From assembly GCA_001595885.1 (NCBI GenBank), contig LSSH01000087.1, positions 1-12,702 of the forward strand: a DNA stretch of 12,702 nucleotides, read 5' to 3'. This DNA is from Candidatus Proteinoplasmatales archaeon SG8-5 (GTDB taxonomy: Archaea; Thermoplasmatota; Thermoplasmata; SG8-5). How positions within the stretch are numbered: position 1 is the stretch's first letter; every line of letters starts with the position of its first letter. The notes beneath the pieces were generated by a model, which saw only the letters and a program-made list of their open reading frames with translations, was not told the origin of the DNA and did not search any database. The position numbers and the translations under genes are program-made. Below are positions 6,402 to 12,651 of this stretch, piece after piece.

Positions 6402-7225
6402 TCGAGCTGTATTATCCGGGCAGGGAATTCGTGGTCGCCTCCGTCACCGGCAAGCGCTGTGACCTGATGTGCCGCCACTGCAACGCCCGGTATCTCAGGC
6501 ACATGCAACCGACCGAATCCCCGGAGGACCTGTACTCACTGGCCCTGAACGCGGAGAAGGAGGGCAGCATGGGCATGCTCATCAGCGGCGGAAGCGACAG
6601 GAATGGCAAGGTACCGTTATTTGATTATTTAGATAAAATTAAAAATATAAAAAAGAATACAAATTTAAAGGTCAACCTCCACACGGGCTTCATAGACGAG
6701 GAGGACGTCGAAGCTATGAAGAGAACGGGTGCCGACGTCATTTCCTTCGACGTCGTGGGTTCGGCCAATGCAGTCAGGAACGTATACGGCCTCGAACTGG
6801 CCCCGGATTACTTCGACACCATCCTGTCCGCATTGACGGGTGCCGGAATGAACGTGGTCCCGCACGTCACCGCCGGTCTCGACGGCGGTTCGGACTCCGG
6901 TGAGGACGCGGCCTTGGAGGTCATAGCCGGGCATGCCGTGAAAATGGTCATTGTCAATTCCCTGATACCGGCTCCGGGCCAGAACTTGGACGGGCATCGC
7001 CTGGTGCCGGTTCTCGAGGCGGCGGCCAAAACGCTGCCTGGATCGGCAAGGATAGGCATCGGCTGCATGCGCCCCAGGGACATCGAGCTGCCGGTCGAAA
7101 GGCTCGGGGAACTGCGGGTCAGCGCTGTCGCCTCGCCCACGCCCGCCCTCAGGAACCAACTTCTGCATGCAGGTATAGAGTTAATGGAAATGCCTGGTTG
7201 CTGCGCGTTCGCATCTGTCGCTTGA
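6398..7225 (+). CDS. Small radical SAM protein, biotin-synthase-like
   Basis: A 275-residue radical SAM enzyme. C21-x3-C25-x2-C28 (GKRCDLMCRHCNARYLRHM) is the canonical [4Fe-4S]/SAM motif, followed by a LISGGSD segment matching the SAM-binding GGE-type strand. Further strands VNLHTGFID, DVISFDVVG, GMNVVPHVTAGLDGG and GIGCMRPRD complete a partial TIM barrel. The length and motifs resemble the uncharacterised archaeal biotin-synthase-related group (COG1856-like by memory). Archaeal two-part lipoyl synthases LipS1/LipS2 are also small radical SAM proteins and are a comparison to make. No extra C-terminal cluster motif is evident. The start ATG overlaps the stop of the M20 gene (ATGA), so translation is probably coupled; an open 22-codon extension lies inside that gene and is rejected. 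Codons 74-91 are anomalously A+T-rich. The substrate is unknown. Confidence 0.85.
   Translation: MIELYYPGREFVVASVTGKRCDLMCRHCNARYLRHMQPTESPEDLYSLALNAEKEGSMGMLISGGSDRNGKVPLFDYLDKIKNIKKNTNLKVNLHTGFIDEEDVEAMKRTGADVISFDVVGSANAVRNVYGLELAPDYFDTILSALTGAGMNVVPHVTAGLDGGSDSGEDAALEVIAGHAVKMVIVNSLIPAPGQNLDGHRLVPVLEAAAKTLPGSARIGIGCMRPRDIELPVERLGELRVSAVASPTPALRNQLLHAGIELMEMPGCCAFASVA
6617..6669 (+). other. 53-bp A+T island inside the radical SAM gene
   Basis: Only four of 53 bases are G or C, whereas the surrounding gene is GC-rich. The frame is intact and encodes LFDYLDKIKNIKKNTNLK using TTA, ATA, AAT and AAA codons that are rare in the neighbouring genes. The segment is too short for an independent gene. 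It may reflect an internal promoter, a local replacement, or a protein-binding or structural constraint. Confidence 0.75.
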
Positions 7226-7226
7226 C

Positions 7227-7246
7227 GTTGCCAGTTGGTTGGTAAC
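7227..7246 (+). terminator. Hairpin between convergent genes
   Basis: GTTGCCA (7227-7233) and TGGTAAC (7240-7246) form a 7-bp stem with one G-U and a GTTGGT loop, starting two bases after the radical SAM stop. It lies in a 61-bp gap between convergent genes and could end transcription. It is followed by AAAATATTATC rather than a clean T-tract, so this is tentative. Confidence 0.3.
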
Positions 7247-7286
7247 AAAATATTATCATAAGCTCAGACGGGCCGATTTCAAACGG

Positions 7287-9038
7287 TTACTCCATGCCGT
7301 CAAGGCTCTTCTTGATCTTCTTGGCCAGCCTTTCGCTGATGCCCTTCACATTCGCCAGGTCTGCCTCGGAAGCCGCTTTGAGCTGCGTCCAGCTGGTTAT
7401 GCCGCCCTCGTACAATGCGGTCGCCCTGGCCAGACCGACGCCGGGCACGCACATGAAGAGGTCGATGACCTCCTCGGCGTCCTCCAATTCAGCCTCCTGG
7501 CTGAGCTCCTCTATCCTGGACTTCACATACATGTTCGTCGGGTCGTTCAGGAGTATCTGGTTGTACAGCCCGAGGGCCTTGTCGATCTTGTCCCTCTCCG
7601 TGAGTATCTCGGCCTTCTCGAGCAGGGCCTGTGTGTTCCTCGGATTGACCTGCAACGCGGTATTGATGTGCTGGATGGCCATGCCCCACTTGCCCTGCCT
7701 GCGCAGTAAAATGCCCTTCTCCAGGAGGGCTTCCTCGTTGGCCTTGTCCTGCTTGAGTACTTCTTCGAAGCACTGGAGTGCGTCATTGTACTTCCCGGCC
7801 TCTGCGAATTCCTTGCCCTTGCGCAGGTAATCTATGAGGTCGACAGTAACGACCTCCTCGCTGACCTCCAGCGCGTTACCGCAGAGGAAGCACATCACCG
7901 CGTACGGGCTGTTCATCTCCCCGCAGTTCGGGCACGGCACGTCGGGCTCTTCGATGACCCCTTCGTCCACCTCACCGAGCTTGCGGACGATCTCCCTTTC
8001 CTCTTCCTCGGGAGGCGGGGGGACAGCGGCCGTCGGCACAGGCGCGGTCGGCGGTGGCGGCGGGAGCTCGATGTCCAGCGTGCTCTCCAGCAGAGCCTCT
8101 TCCTTGGCCTCCTCTTTGGTCATCGGCGCCCTGTCCTCAGCGAAGTACTCGGAGGAGCTGGTCTCTGCGACATACTTCTTGCTGTAGATTGAGGCGGAGG
8201 CGTGTTTACGCCTGGTTGGCAGCATGATGCCTATCGAGGTCAGCTCGATGATAATGAAGATGATGGCTATTATCGGAAAATAAAAGGTGATCAAGGGGGA
8301 AACGCGGCTCTCGACCGTCCATATGTAATAATATTCCCCGTTGTCAACTGGGTCGAGGTGAACGTAGAAGGTGTCGAATACGTAAGAATGCGACCCGATG
8401 TTCCTGGTCAGGAAGGCGGTGGATGTCGAGGCCTGGCCTGTCGAGATGGTATCGACCTGACCGTTGGTCATCTTGTACACGCTCAGGGGAACAGGGTCGG
8501 GCGGTGAGTTCGCGGGATTGATGGTTATCAGCAGGCTTTCCGCCCTAGTAATCCCGATGTAGTCCTGGGATTCGAAGGAGAAATCCCCGAAGCCGCCGTT
8601 GATGATGCGGATGCCCTCATCGTTCAGCCCGTCGTCAGTGGGCCTATAGGTATCGGTTATCTTCTCCTCGGTGATCGGCAGCATCAATAGGATGAGGCTC
8701 AACACTGCAAGCACGACGATGACCGCCGACCGCCTCACGGAGTTCCTGGCAATGAGGAACTTCCTGCTCCTGCTGCGCGTGTATCTGACCTCCAGGCTCT
8801 TGAAGTAGATGGCCTCTCCTGAGATTATCAGTAGGAAGATCAGTATCAACAGAGCGAAGGCATCCACCGGGAAATAGAACGGATTGAGGGTCATTCCCAT
8901 GAACAGGGCCACGATCAGTCCGAGGAATATCCCGAGGATGATCTGAACACTGAAGAATATCAGTTTTATCCGCTTTATCCGGATGAGTCTGTACGAACCT
9001 TCCAAGCGCTCCTTGATATCCTTGACCTTCACAATCAT
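7287..9038 (-). CDS. Membrane protein with zinc ribbon, TPR repeats and helix-hairpin-helix
   Basis: This 583-residue protein is a mosaic. Three membrane helices come first (about 26-48, 57-80 and 103-121), then a beta-rich outer domain (122-248) and a fourth helix (249-273). The remainder is probably cytoplasmic: an acidic, proline-rich linker (about 320-350), a zinc ribbon with C369, C372, C383 and C386 (CPNCG...CFLCG), tandem TPRs from about 400 to 505, and a helix-hairpin-helix region (525-583) with VPGVGLARATALYEGGI and NVKGISERLAKKI. TPRs bind proteins; this HhH type usually contacts DNA or acts as a protein module. The outer domain is not recognised. The gene is divergent from the KaiC-like gene and convergent with the radical SAM gene. 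A GTTTTTTAAC box about 32 nt upstream of the ATG suggests near-leaderless expression. The exact function is unknown. Confidence 0.85.
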   Translation of the reverse strand: MIVKVKDIKERLEGSYRLIRIKRIKLIFFSVQIILGIFLGLIVALFMGMTLNPFYFPVDAFALLILIFLLIISGEAIYFKSLEVRYTRSRSRKFLIARNSVRRSAVIVVLAVLSLILLMLPITEEKITDTYRPTDDGLNDEGIRIINGGFGDFSFESQDYIGITRAESLLITINPANSPPDPVPLSVYKMTNGQVDTISTGQASTSTAFLTRNIGSHSYVFDTFYVHLDPVDNGEYYYIWTVESRVSPLITFYFPIIAIIFIIIELTSIGIMLPTRRKHASASIYSKKYVAETSSSEYFAEDRAPMTKEEAKEEALLESTLDIELPPPPPTAPVPTAAVPPPPEEEEREIVRKLGEVDEGVIEEPDVPCPNCGEMNSPYAVMCFLCGNALEVSEEVVTVDLIDYLRKGKEFAEAGKYNDALQCFEEVLKQDKANEEALLEKGILLRRQGKWGMAIQHINTALQVNPRNTQALLEKAEILTERDKIDKALGLYNQILLNDPTNMYVKSRIEELSQEAELEDAEEVIDLFMCVPGVGLARATALYEGGITSWTQLKAASEADLANVKGISERLAKKIKKSLDGME

Positions 9039-9065
9039 AACAACGGGACAATGAAAGTCTGGAAT

Positions 9066-9075
9066 GTTAAAAAAC
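9066..9075 (-). promoter_or_regulatory. TATA-like box of the minus-strand membrane protein gene
   Basis: Read on the minus strand this is GTTTTTTAAC, nearly the same as GTTTTTAAC before the HPS-RraA gene. It is centred about 32 nt upstream of the ATG, predicting a leader of only about 5 nt. A similar ATTTTTTAAC on the plus strand at 9102-9111 makes the pair an inverted repeat in the divergent region. Confidence 0.45.
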
Positions 9076-9101
9076 TTTCTCTCGATGTTAATTTATATCT
9101 G

Positions 9102-9199
9102 ATTTTTTAACCGCTTGAACTATGTTTTATATTTTGTAAAAACCGTAAAAACTCATATATATCGGTTCTATATTGTCATGATGAATTCGTTGATTTAAC
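9102..9199 (+). promoter_or_regulatory. A+T-rich divergent promoter region for the KaiC-like gene
   Basis: The 187-bp gap between the divergent genes (9039-9225) is strongly A+T-rich and holds no convincing gene. The best-placed plus-strand box is TTTAA at 9194-9198, centred 30 nt before the ATG at 9226, which would give a near-leaderless mRNA. Other TATA-like runs occur at 9103-9111 and 9154-9162 and could give longer leaders. Two direct copies of GTAAAAAC lie at 9136-9143 and 9145-9152. Which box is used cannot be decided by reading. Confidence 0.4.
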
Positions 9200-9225
9200 G
9201 AAAATAGAATAGGATTGGGATTTGT

Positions 9226-9972
9226 ATGAACGGAGACGAATCGCCTGAACAACCTCAGGAGACCGGAACTGATGCTAGAATTCCTACGCACATAATGGGA
9301 CTGGATTCGATCCTCGAGGGAGGAGTGCCCAAGGACTACATAGTGCTGATATGCGGACACGCTGGAACAATGAAATCCACGGTCGGTTACAGTATTATCT
9401 ATAACGGTTGCAAGAAGGATGGATTGAGGTCCATCTATCTCACCCTCGAGCAGAGCAAGCAGAGCATACTGGACCATGTCGAGAAACTCGGGATGCCCTC
9501 GCAGGGCCTAGACGACCTCGTTGTAGTCGACCTGGCCAGGGTGAGGAAGGACATCACGGTGGACAAGACCAAGCCGCAGAACGTGGACTGGCTGAAATCC
9601 ATCGTCGGCGTACTGAAGAACTACAAGGAGAAGTTCGGATGCGAGTGCCTGGTAATGGACTCGCTTGCCGCGCTCTACGCCCTGACGACCTTCAAGAACC
9701 CCCGCGGCGAACTGTTCCATTTCTTCGAGCAGATCAGAGACCTGGGTGTGACAACCTTCCTGATCTCGGAGATGCCGACGGACCGTGAGGTATACGGTCT
9801 GTACGGTATCGAGGATTTCCTATCGGACGGCATCATCCACCTGAAGGTTGAGCAGACCAGCGGCGGCGCGAACCTATACCTGGGCGTCGTCAAGATGAGG
9901 AAGACCCATCACACAAGGGAATTCATGCCCCTTATCTACGAGAACGGAAGATTCGAAGTGGTAAGGCAGTAA
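9226..9972 (+). CDS. KaiC/RadA-superfamily ATPase with variant Walker A
   Basis: A 248-residue single-domain RecA-fold ATPase of the archaeal KaiC-like group. After a polar tail of about 20 residues comes the typical GLDSILEGGVP entry motif, then a P-loop GHAGTMKST (residues 44-52) with Lys50. The Gly normally before that Lys is Met49. A SIYLTLEQ strand supplies a probable catalytic Glu75, and CLVMDSLAALY holds the Walker B Asp145. EMPTD and the final MRKTHHTREFMPLIYENGRFEV beta-hairpin are also family-like. Members act in signalling or assembly (KaiC, archaellum FlaH) but most archaeal paralogues have no known role. The gene lies 43 bp upstream of a gene for a coiled-coil protein with a longin/roadblock-like domain, a likely partner. 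The start ATG lacks a clear SD. Confidence 0.88.
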   Translation: MNGDESPEQPQETGTDARIPTHIMGLDSILEGGVPKDYIVLICGHAGTMKSTVGYSIIYNGCKKDGLRSIYLTLEQSKQSILDHVEKLGMPSQGLDDLVVVDLARVRKDITVDKTKPQNVDWLKSIVGVLKNYKEKFGCECLVMDSLAALYALTTFKNPRGELFHFFEQIRDLGVTTFLISEMPTDREVYGLYGIEDFLSDGIIHLKVEQTSGGANLYLGVVKMRKTHHTREFMPLIYENGRFEVVRQ

Positions 9973-9973
9973 G

Positions 9974-9998
9974 GTCCCTCGATACGGGACATTCCCGT
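9974..9998 (+). promoter_or_regulatory. Two mutually exclusive hairpins between kaiC-like and next gene
   Basis: GTCCC (9974-9978) can pair with GGGAC (9986-9990). Alternatively ACGGGA (9984-9989) can pair with TCCCGT (9993-9998) around a CAT loop. Both use the same GGGA, so only one can form at a time. The second ends 5 nt before the GGAGG Shine-Dalgarno site (10004-10008) of the downstream gene. This arrangement could tune its translation or expression relative to the ATPase; that role is inferred. Confidence 0.4.
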
Positions 9999-10015
9999 GT
10001 GTTGGAGGCAGCTGG

Positions 10016-11254
10016 ATGGCAAAGAAGAAGGGTACCAGAGACAGGAAAAAGAAGAAAACCCCAAGAGACCTGGATTCGGTTAGTGTAGACGATATGACCG
10101 TCAGGGAGCTCAAGGAGTTCGCCAAGAACCTGGAGGCAGAAGAGGGCGTCTCCATTGACAAGAACGCCAAGAAGGCTGACCTGCTGGCCGAGATCAAAAC
10201 CCATTTGGATGTCGAAGTCGAGCCCGAGGAGAAGAAGTTCGAGGTCAGTGATGCGGTCTCCGAGGTCATCGGAAAGAAGGAGGAGACCGCACCCAAGAAG
10301 AAGATGCCTAAGAAGTACAGCAAGCTGCTGCTGAACTGGACGGCCGACGGTTACAGCGTGGACAGGCTGGAAGAGCTTCTTGAGACGGGCGACGAGAAGA
10401 AGATCCGCACAGCGTTCAACGAGTTCGAGGACGCAGTGAAGAAGACCGAGGAGATAAAGAAACAACTCGAAACGTTCAACTCGAACGGCCTGAGGCAGGA
10501 GTTCGACGAGCTCACAGACCTGCTGACCGACCCGGGCAACTATGCCGAGGCCAACGCCCAGTTCGAATTATTGAAGAAGAAGAGGAAGCGGCTGGACCTG
10601 AAGATAGCGCTCGACAAGATGGTTCTACCGGCCATGAAGGACCGCGTCGTCCAACTCAAGGCCAGGCTCGACAACCTCGAGGAGCTCAACCTGCTGGAGA
10701 GGGACATCGAGCAGCTGAAGGTCGAGTACAAGGAATCCTATTTCGTGGAGGGCATAGTCTCGGACGTGAAGCCGACCAAGAAGGATGAGCCGGCGCCCAA
10801 GGCCGAGCCCAAGAAGACGGTCCCTAAAGGCAAGGTCGGCCCAATGATGGTAAAGGACATCTTCCTGCTCTACAAGGACGGCAGGTTCATATCCCATCAC
10901 ACGTCCCGGCCGGTCTCCAAGGAGGAGCAGGCAAAGCTGTTCGCGGACCTGAAGGTGGGCCGCAACTACCTGCGCTCCCCCAAGTACGTACCCCACAAGC
11001 TGAACGCCATCAAAGCGGACAAACGCCACATCATCGTCCAGAGCGGTAATTTCACGGTGGTCATCATGATAGCCGAGGGCGACGTCAACCCCTGGACTGA
11101 GCGCATCGTCACGAAGGTCCTTACCCTGATGGAAAAGGAGGACGTGGCAAACCTCCGCAACTGGGACGGCGACGTCTCGTCCCTCAAGAGCAGCGGCAAG
11201 TACATGCAGGCCCTGCTGTTCGCCTGCATGAAGCTGGCGAAGAAGAAGGCGTGA
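10016..11254 (+). CDS. SAP-like, coiled-coil protein with C-terminal longin/roadblock-like domain
   Basis: This 412-residue, highly charged protein is probably cytoplasmic. A lysine-rich start (MAKKKGTRDRKKKKTPRD) leads to a helix-extension-helix at about 26-65 (DMTVRELKEFAKNL, then KKADLLAEIKTHLD) resembling SAP/HeH nucleic-acid-binding motifs. The middle, about 100-245, is mostly long charged helices, probably coiled coil. A Lys/Pro/Glu linker follows, and from about residue 276 a compact domain begins VKDIFLLYKDGRFISHHTSR, later HIIVQSGNFTVVIMIAEGD and LRNWDGDVSSLK. That pattern is like longin/roadblock-type sensor domains seen in uncultured archaea, where they act as dimerisation or switch-binding modules. 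GGAGG precedes the start at a normal distance. It shares a transcript with the KaiC-like ATPase and is a plausible partner or adaptor. The domain names are inferred from pattern only. Confidence 0.8.
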   Translation: MAKKKGTRDRKKKKTPRDLDSVSVDDMTVRELKEFAKNLEAEEGVSIDKNAKKADLLAEIKTHLDVEVEPEEKKFEVSDAVSEVIGKKEETAPKKKMPKKYSKLLLNWTADGYSVDRLEELLETGDEKKIRTAFNEFEDAVKKTEEIKKQLETFNSNGLRQEFDELTDLLTDPGNYAEANAQFELLKKKRKRLDLKIALDKMVLPAMKDRVVQLKARLDNLEELNLLERDIEQLKVEYKESYFVEGIVSDVKPTKKDEPAPKAEPKKTVPKGKVGPMMVKDIFLLYKDGRFISHHTSRPVSKEEQAKLFADLKVGRNYLRSPKYVPHKLNAIKADKRHIIVQSGNFTVVIMIAEGDVNPWTERIVTKVLTLMEKEDVANLRNWDGDVSSLKSSGKYMQALLFACMKLAKKKA

Positions 11255-11382
11255 TCAATTTCAGACTCACCATTTGTGATAACTATTAGGTTGGGCTATG
11301 CTTGGATTCCGCATTTTTGTCAATGTGGTCTACCCACTGATTTAAGAAAACCTCCTATACAAACTCCAACCGTCAAGGCAAG

Positions 11383-11391
11383 CTTTTTATC
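11383..11391 (+). promoter_or_regulatory. TATA-like box of the final two-gene unit
   Basis: CTTTTTATC is centred about 27 nt before an expected transcription start near 11414, giving a 17-nt leader to the ATG at 11431. The rest of the 176-bp gap after 11254 holds no convincing gene. A weak GTGG-TCTAC-CCAC hairpin (11326-11338) is the only other structure seen. Confidence 0.45.
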
Positions 11392-11430
11392 AACAACTCG
11401 TTAATACGCCCCCAAGGATTGAGTGGGAAC

Positions 11431-11928
11431 ATGAAGGTCAGGAGCCTGAAGCAGGCATTGCATTGGTTGTTTCTCGTCGTCGGGATCCTATGCCTGGTAT
11501 TACTCGTCGTCAGTACAAGGACCTACCTCGGGTTCGCAAGTGAGGGCTACGGGCTCAGCGCCGACCTCGAATCCGTCCACCTGTCGCCTGATGACGATCC
11601 CTACTGGGTCGGGTTCACATTCGGGCTCAAGAACCCGGGAAAGCTTGACATAGACCTGCAGACGGCCACGCTGACCATCGGCGGTGATGAGTTCCGACTG
11701 CCTACAAACACTCCTTATCCCCAGACCCCTCAGGGCCAATATCCCGTTGAGACAATCCCCAATGGCGAGACCATCTCGGTCGTGCTGTGGTTCAACGTCG
11801 GTAAGACAATACACGACAACATAGCCATGAACGGCCAGGTAAACGTGCACATTGACATGGAGCTGTTCGTGCCCAAGAGATACTGCACGACCGGGTTGAT
11901 ATTCGAGGACACGGCGGTGATAGCATGA
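11431..11928 (+). CDS. Membrane-anchored beta-sandwich protein (LEA14-like)
   Basis: The 165 residues start with a short basic segment and one membrane helix (about residues 11-27, ALHWLFLVVGILCLVLLVV), after which the chain is probably outside the cell. The outer part has alternating beta-strand character: VGFTFGLKNPGKLDIDL, ATLTIGGDEF, a PNGETISVVLWFNV strand, then VNVHIDMELFVPKR. The pattern of conserved N-P after a strand and a late polar turn before a hydrophobic strand resembles LEA14/WHy-type Ig-like domains. An upstream TTG (11419) is open, but the ATG follows GAGTGGGAAC, which resembles the etfB start region. The stop overlaps the start of the next gene (ATGA), so the two proteins are probably made together. 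The specific role is unknown. Confidence 0.75.
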   Translation: MKVRSLKQALHWLFLVVGILCLVLLVVSTRTYLGFASEGYGLSADLESVHLSPDDDPYWVGFTFGLKNPGKLDIDLQTATLTIGGDEFRLPTNTPYPQTPQGQYPVETIPNGETISVVLWFNVGKTIHDNIAMNGQVNVHIDMELFVPKRYCTTGLIFEDTAVIA

Positions 11929-12563
11929 CGGAGAACGGTCCCGTTCCGCCCGCTGCCGCAGGCCTTCAAACGACGACCGACCAATCGACGACCGACCAAT
12001 CGACGACCGACCAATCGACGACCGACCAATCGTCGACCCACCAACCGACGACCGACCAATCGACGACCCACCAACCGACCACCGTCCATAAAACATCAGT
12101 GGACGGAATCTCCGAGCTCTGGGAGGATCAAAGGACGAAGACCTTCGACTTCGATTTTGACATGTACAACTCAAAGCCCTGGATGCTGGCCAAGATCGTC
12201 CTCTGCATCTCCATCATCACGCTGACCTATGTCCTATATGCCCTGCACGAGCTCCCCTGGACCATATTCGGCTTCGGCATCGGCCTTCTCATCTACGGCG
12301 TCGCCCCCTTCTTCGCCGGCCTCATCCTCGGCTTCGGCTTCGACGACATGAAAAAAGCATTGGCCGTCGGCATCGTCATCGGCCTCATATCGATGTTCCT
12401 GGCCCTGGCGATATTCGTCGCCCCCTACTCCATGGGACTCGCCGACTACACCGGCGAGTTCATGCTCGAGGCCTGGTTCTACTTCTTCATCTCCATTATC
12501 AACATGATATCGTTCGTACCCGCGGGGGTAGCGGTTGGAACGGCCAGTAACATGTATGAATGA
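11925..12563 (+). CDS. Four-helix membrane protein with Thr-rich repeat N-terminus
   Basis: The start ATG overlaps the upstream stop as ATGA and follows GGCGGTGATAGC, with GGTGAT three bases before it. Residues 17-51 are seven 5-residue repeats (TTDQS, with STHQP and TTHQP variants). An acidic/aromatic stretch follows (TFDFDFDMY, 73-81). Four membrane helices are then predicted at about 87-107, 112-138, 145-166 and 183-206, with GFGFDDMKKA as the loop between the second and third. The Thr/Ser-rich repeat tail could be a flexible, possibly glycosylated stalk if outside, or a disordered tether if inside; orientation is not clear. No enzyme motif is seen and the family is not recognised. It likely acts with the upstream anchored protein. 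Confidence 0.8.
   Translation: MTENGPVPPAAAGLQTTTDQSTTDQSTTDQSTTDQSSTHQPTTDQSTTHQPTTVHKTSVDGISELWEDQRTKTFDFDFDMYNSKPWMLAKIVLCISIITLTYVLYALHELPWTIFGFGIGLLIYGVAPFFAGLILGFGFDDMKKALAVGIVIGLISMFLALAIFVAPYSMGLADYTGEFMLEAWFYFFISIINMISFVPAGVAVGTASNMYE
11973..12077 (+). repeat. 15-bp minisatellite, seven units, coding
   Basis: The unit ACGACCGACCAATCG is repeated with a 15-bp period. Four identical units are followed by alternating variants reading CCACCAACCG, and a decayed eighth unit up to about 12090. Each unit encodes five residues (TTDQS or TTHQP), so gain or loss of units keeps the frame. Identity at silent positions among the first four copies indicates recent expansion by slippage or recombination. 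Confidence 0.95.
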
Positions 12564-12632
12564 GGTCTTCCAGGCATCATACGACCTCAGTTTGCGTAAA
12601 GGAAGGATACGGTGCATGACAATCTCGGCTTT
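12562..12632 (+). repeat. Intergenic repeat copy B
   Basis: Starts GAGGTCTTCCAGGCATCATA inside the stop codon of the membrane protein gene and runs 71 bases. It matches copy A at both ends and copy C over the 41 bases they share from AGGC. GAGGTC at its start and GACCTC at 12583-12588 can pair. GTAAAG (12597-12602) and CTTTAC (12628-12633) can also pair, so a two-hairpin RNA is possible. Confidence 0.7.
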
Positions 12633-12651
12633 ACTTCCAGACGGTTAGGAA

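Noticed and set aside
8224..8240. GCATGATGCCT resembling a reverse copy of the intergenic repeat core
   Set aside because: The match is limited to about ten bases, lies within a coding region and lacks the second conserved block at the expected distance.
7239..8507. Plus-strand open frames opposite the TPR membrane protein
   Set aside because: They are shadows of the minus-strand gene, whose zinc ribbon, TPR and HhH motifs are coherent over its whole length.
11730..12089. Minus-strand frame with GRRLV repeats across the minisatellite
   Set aside because: It is the antisense reading of a 15-bp repeat, which is open in several frames by construction. The plus-strand frame has an SD, ATGA coupling and membrane helices.
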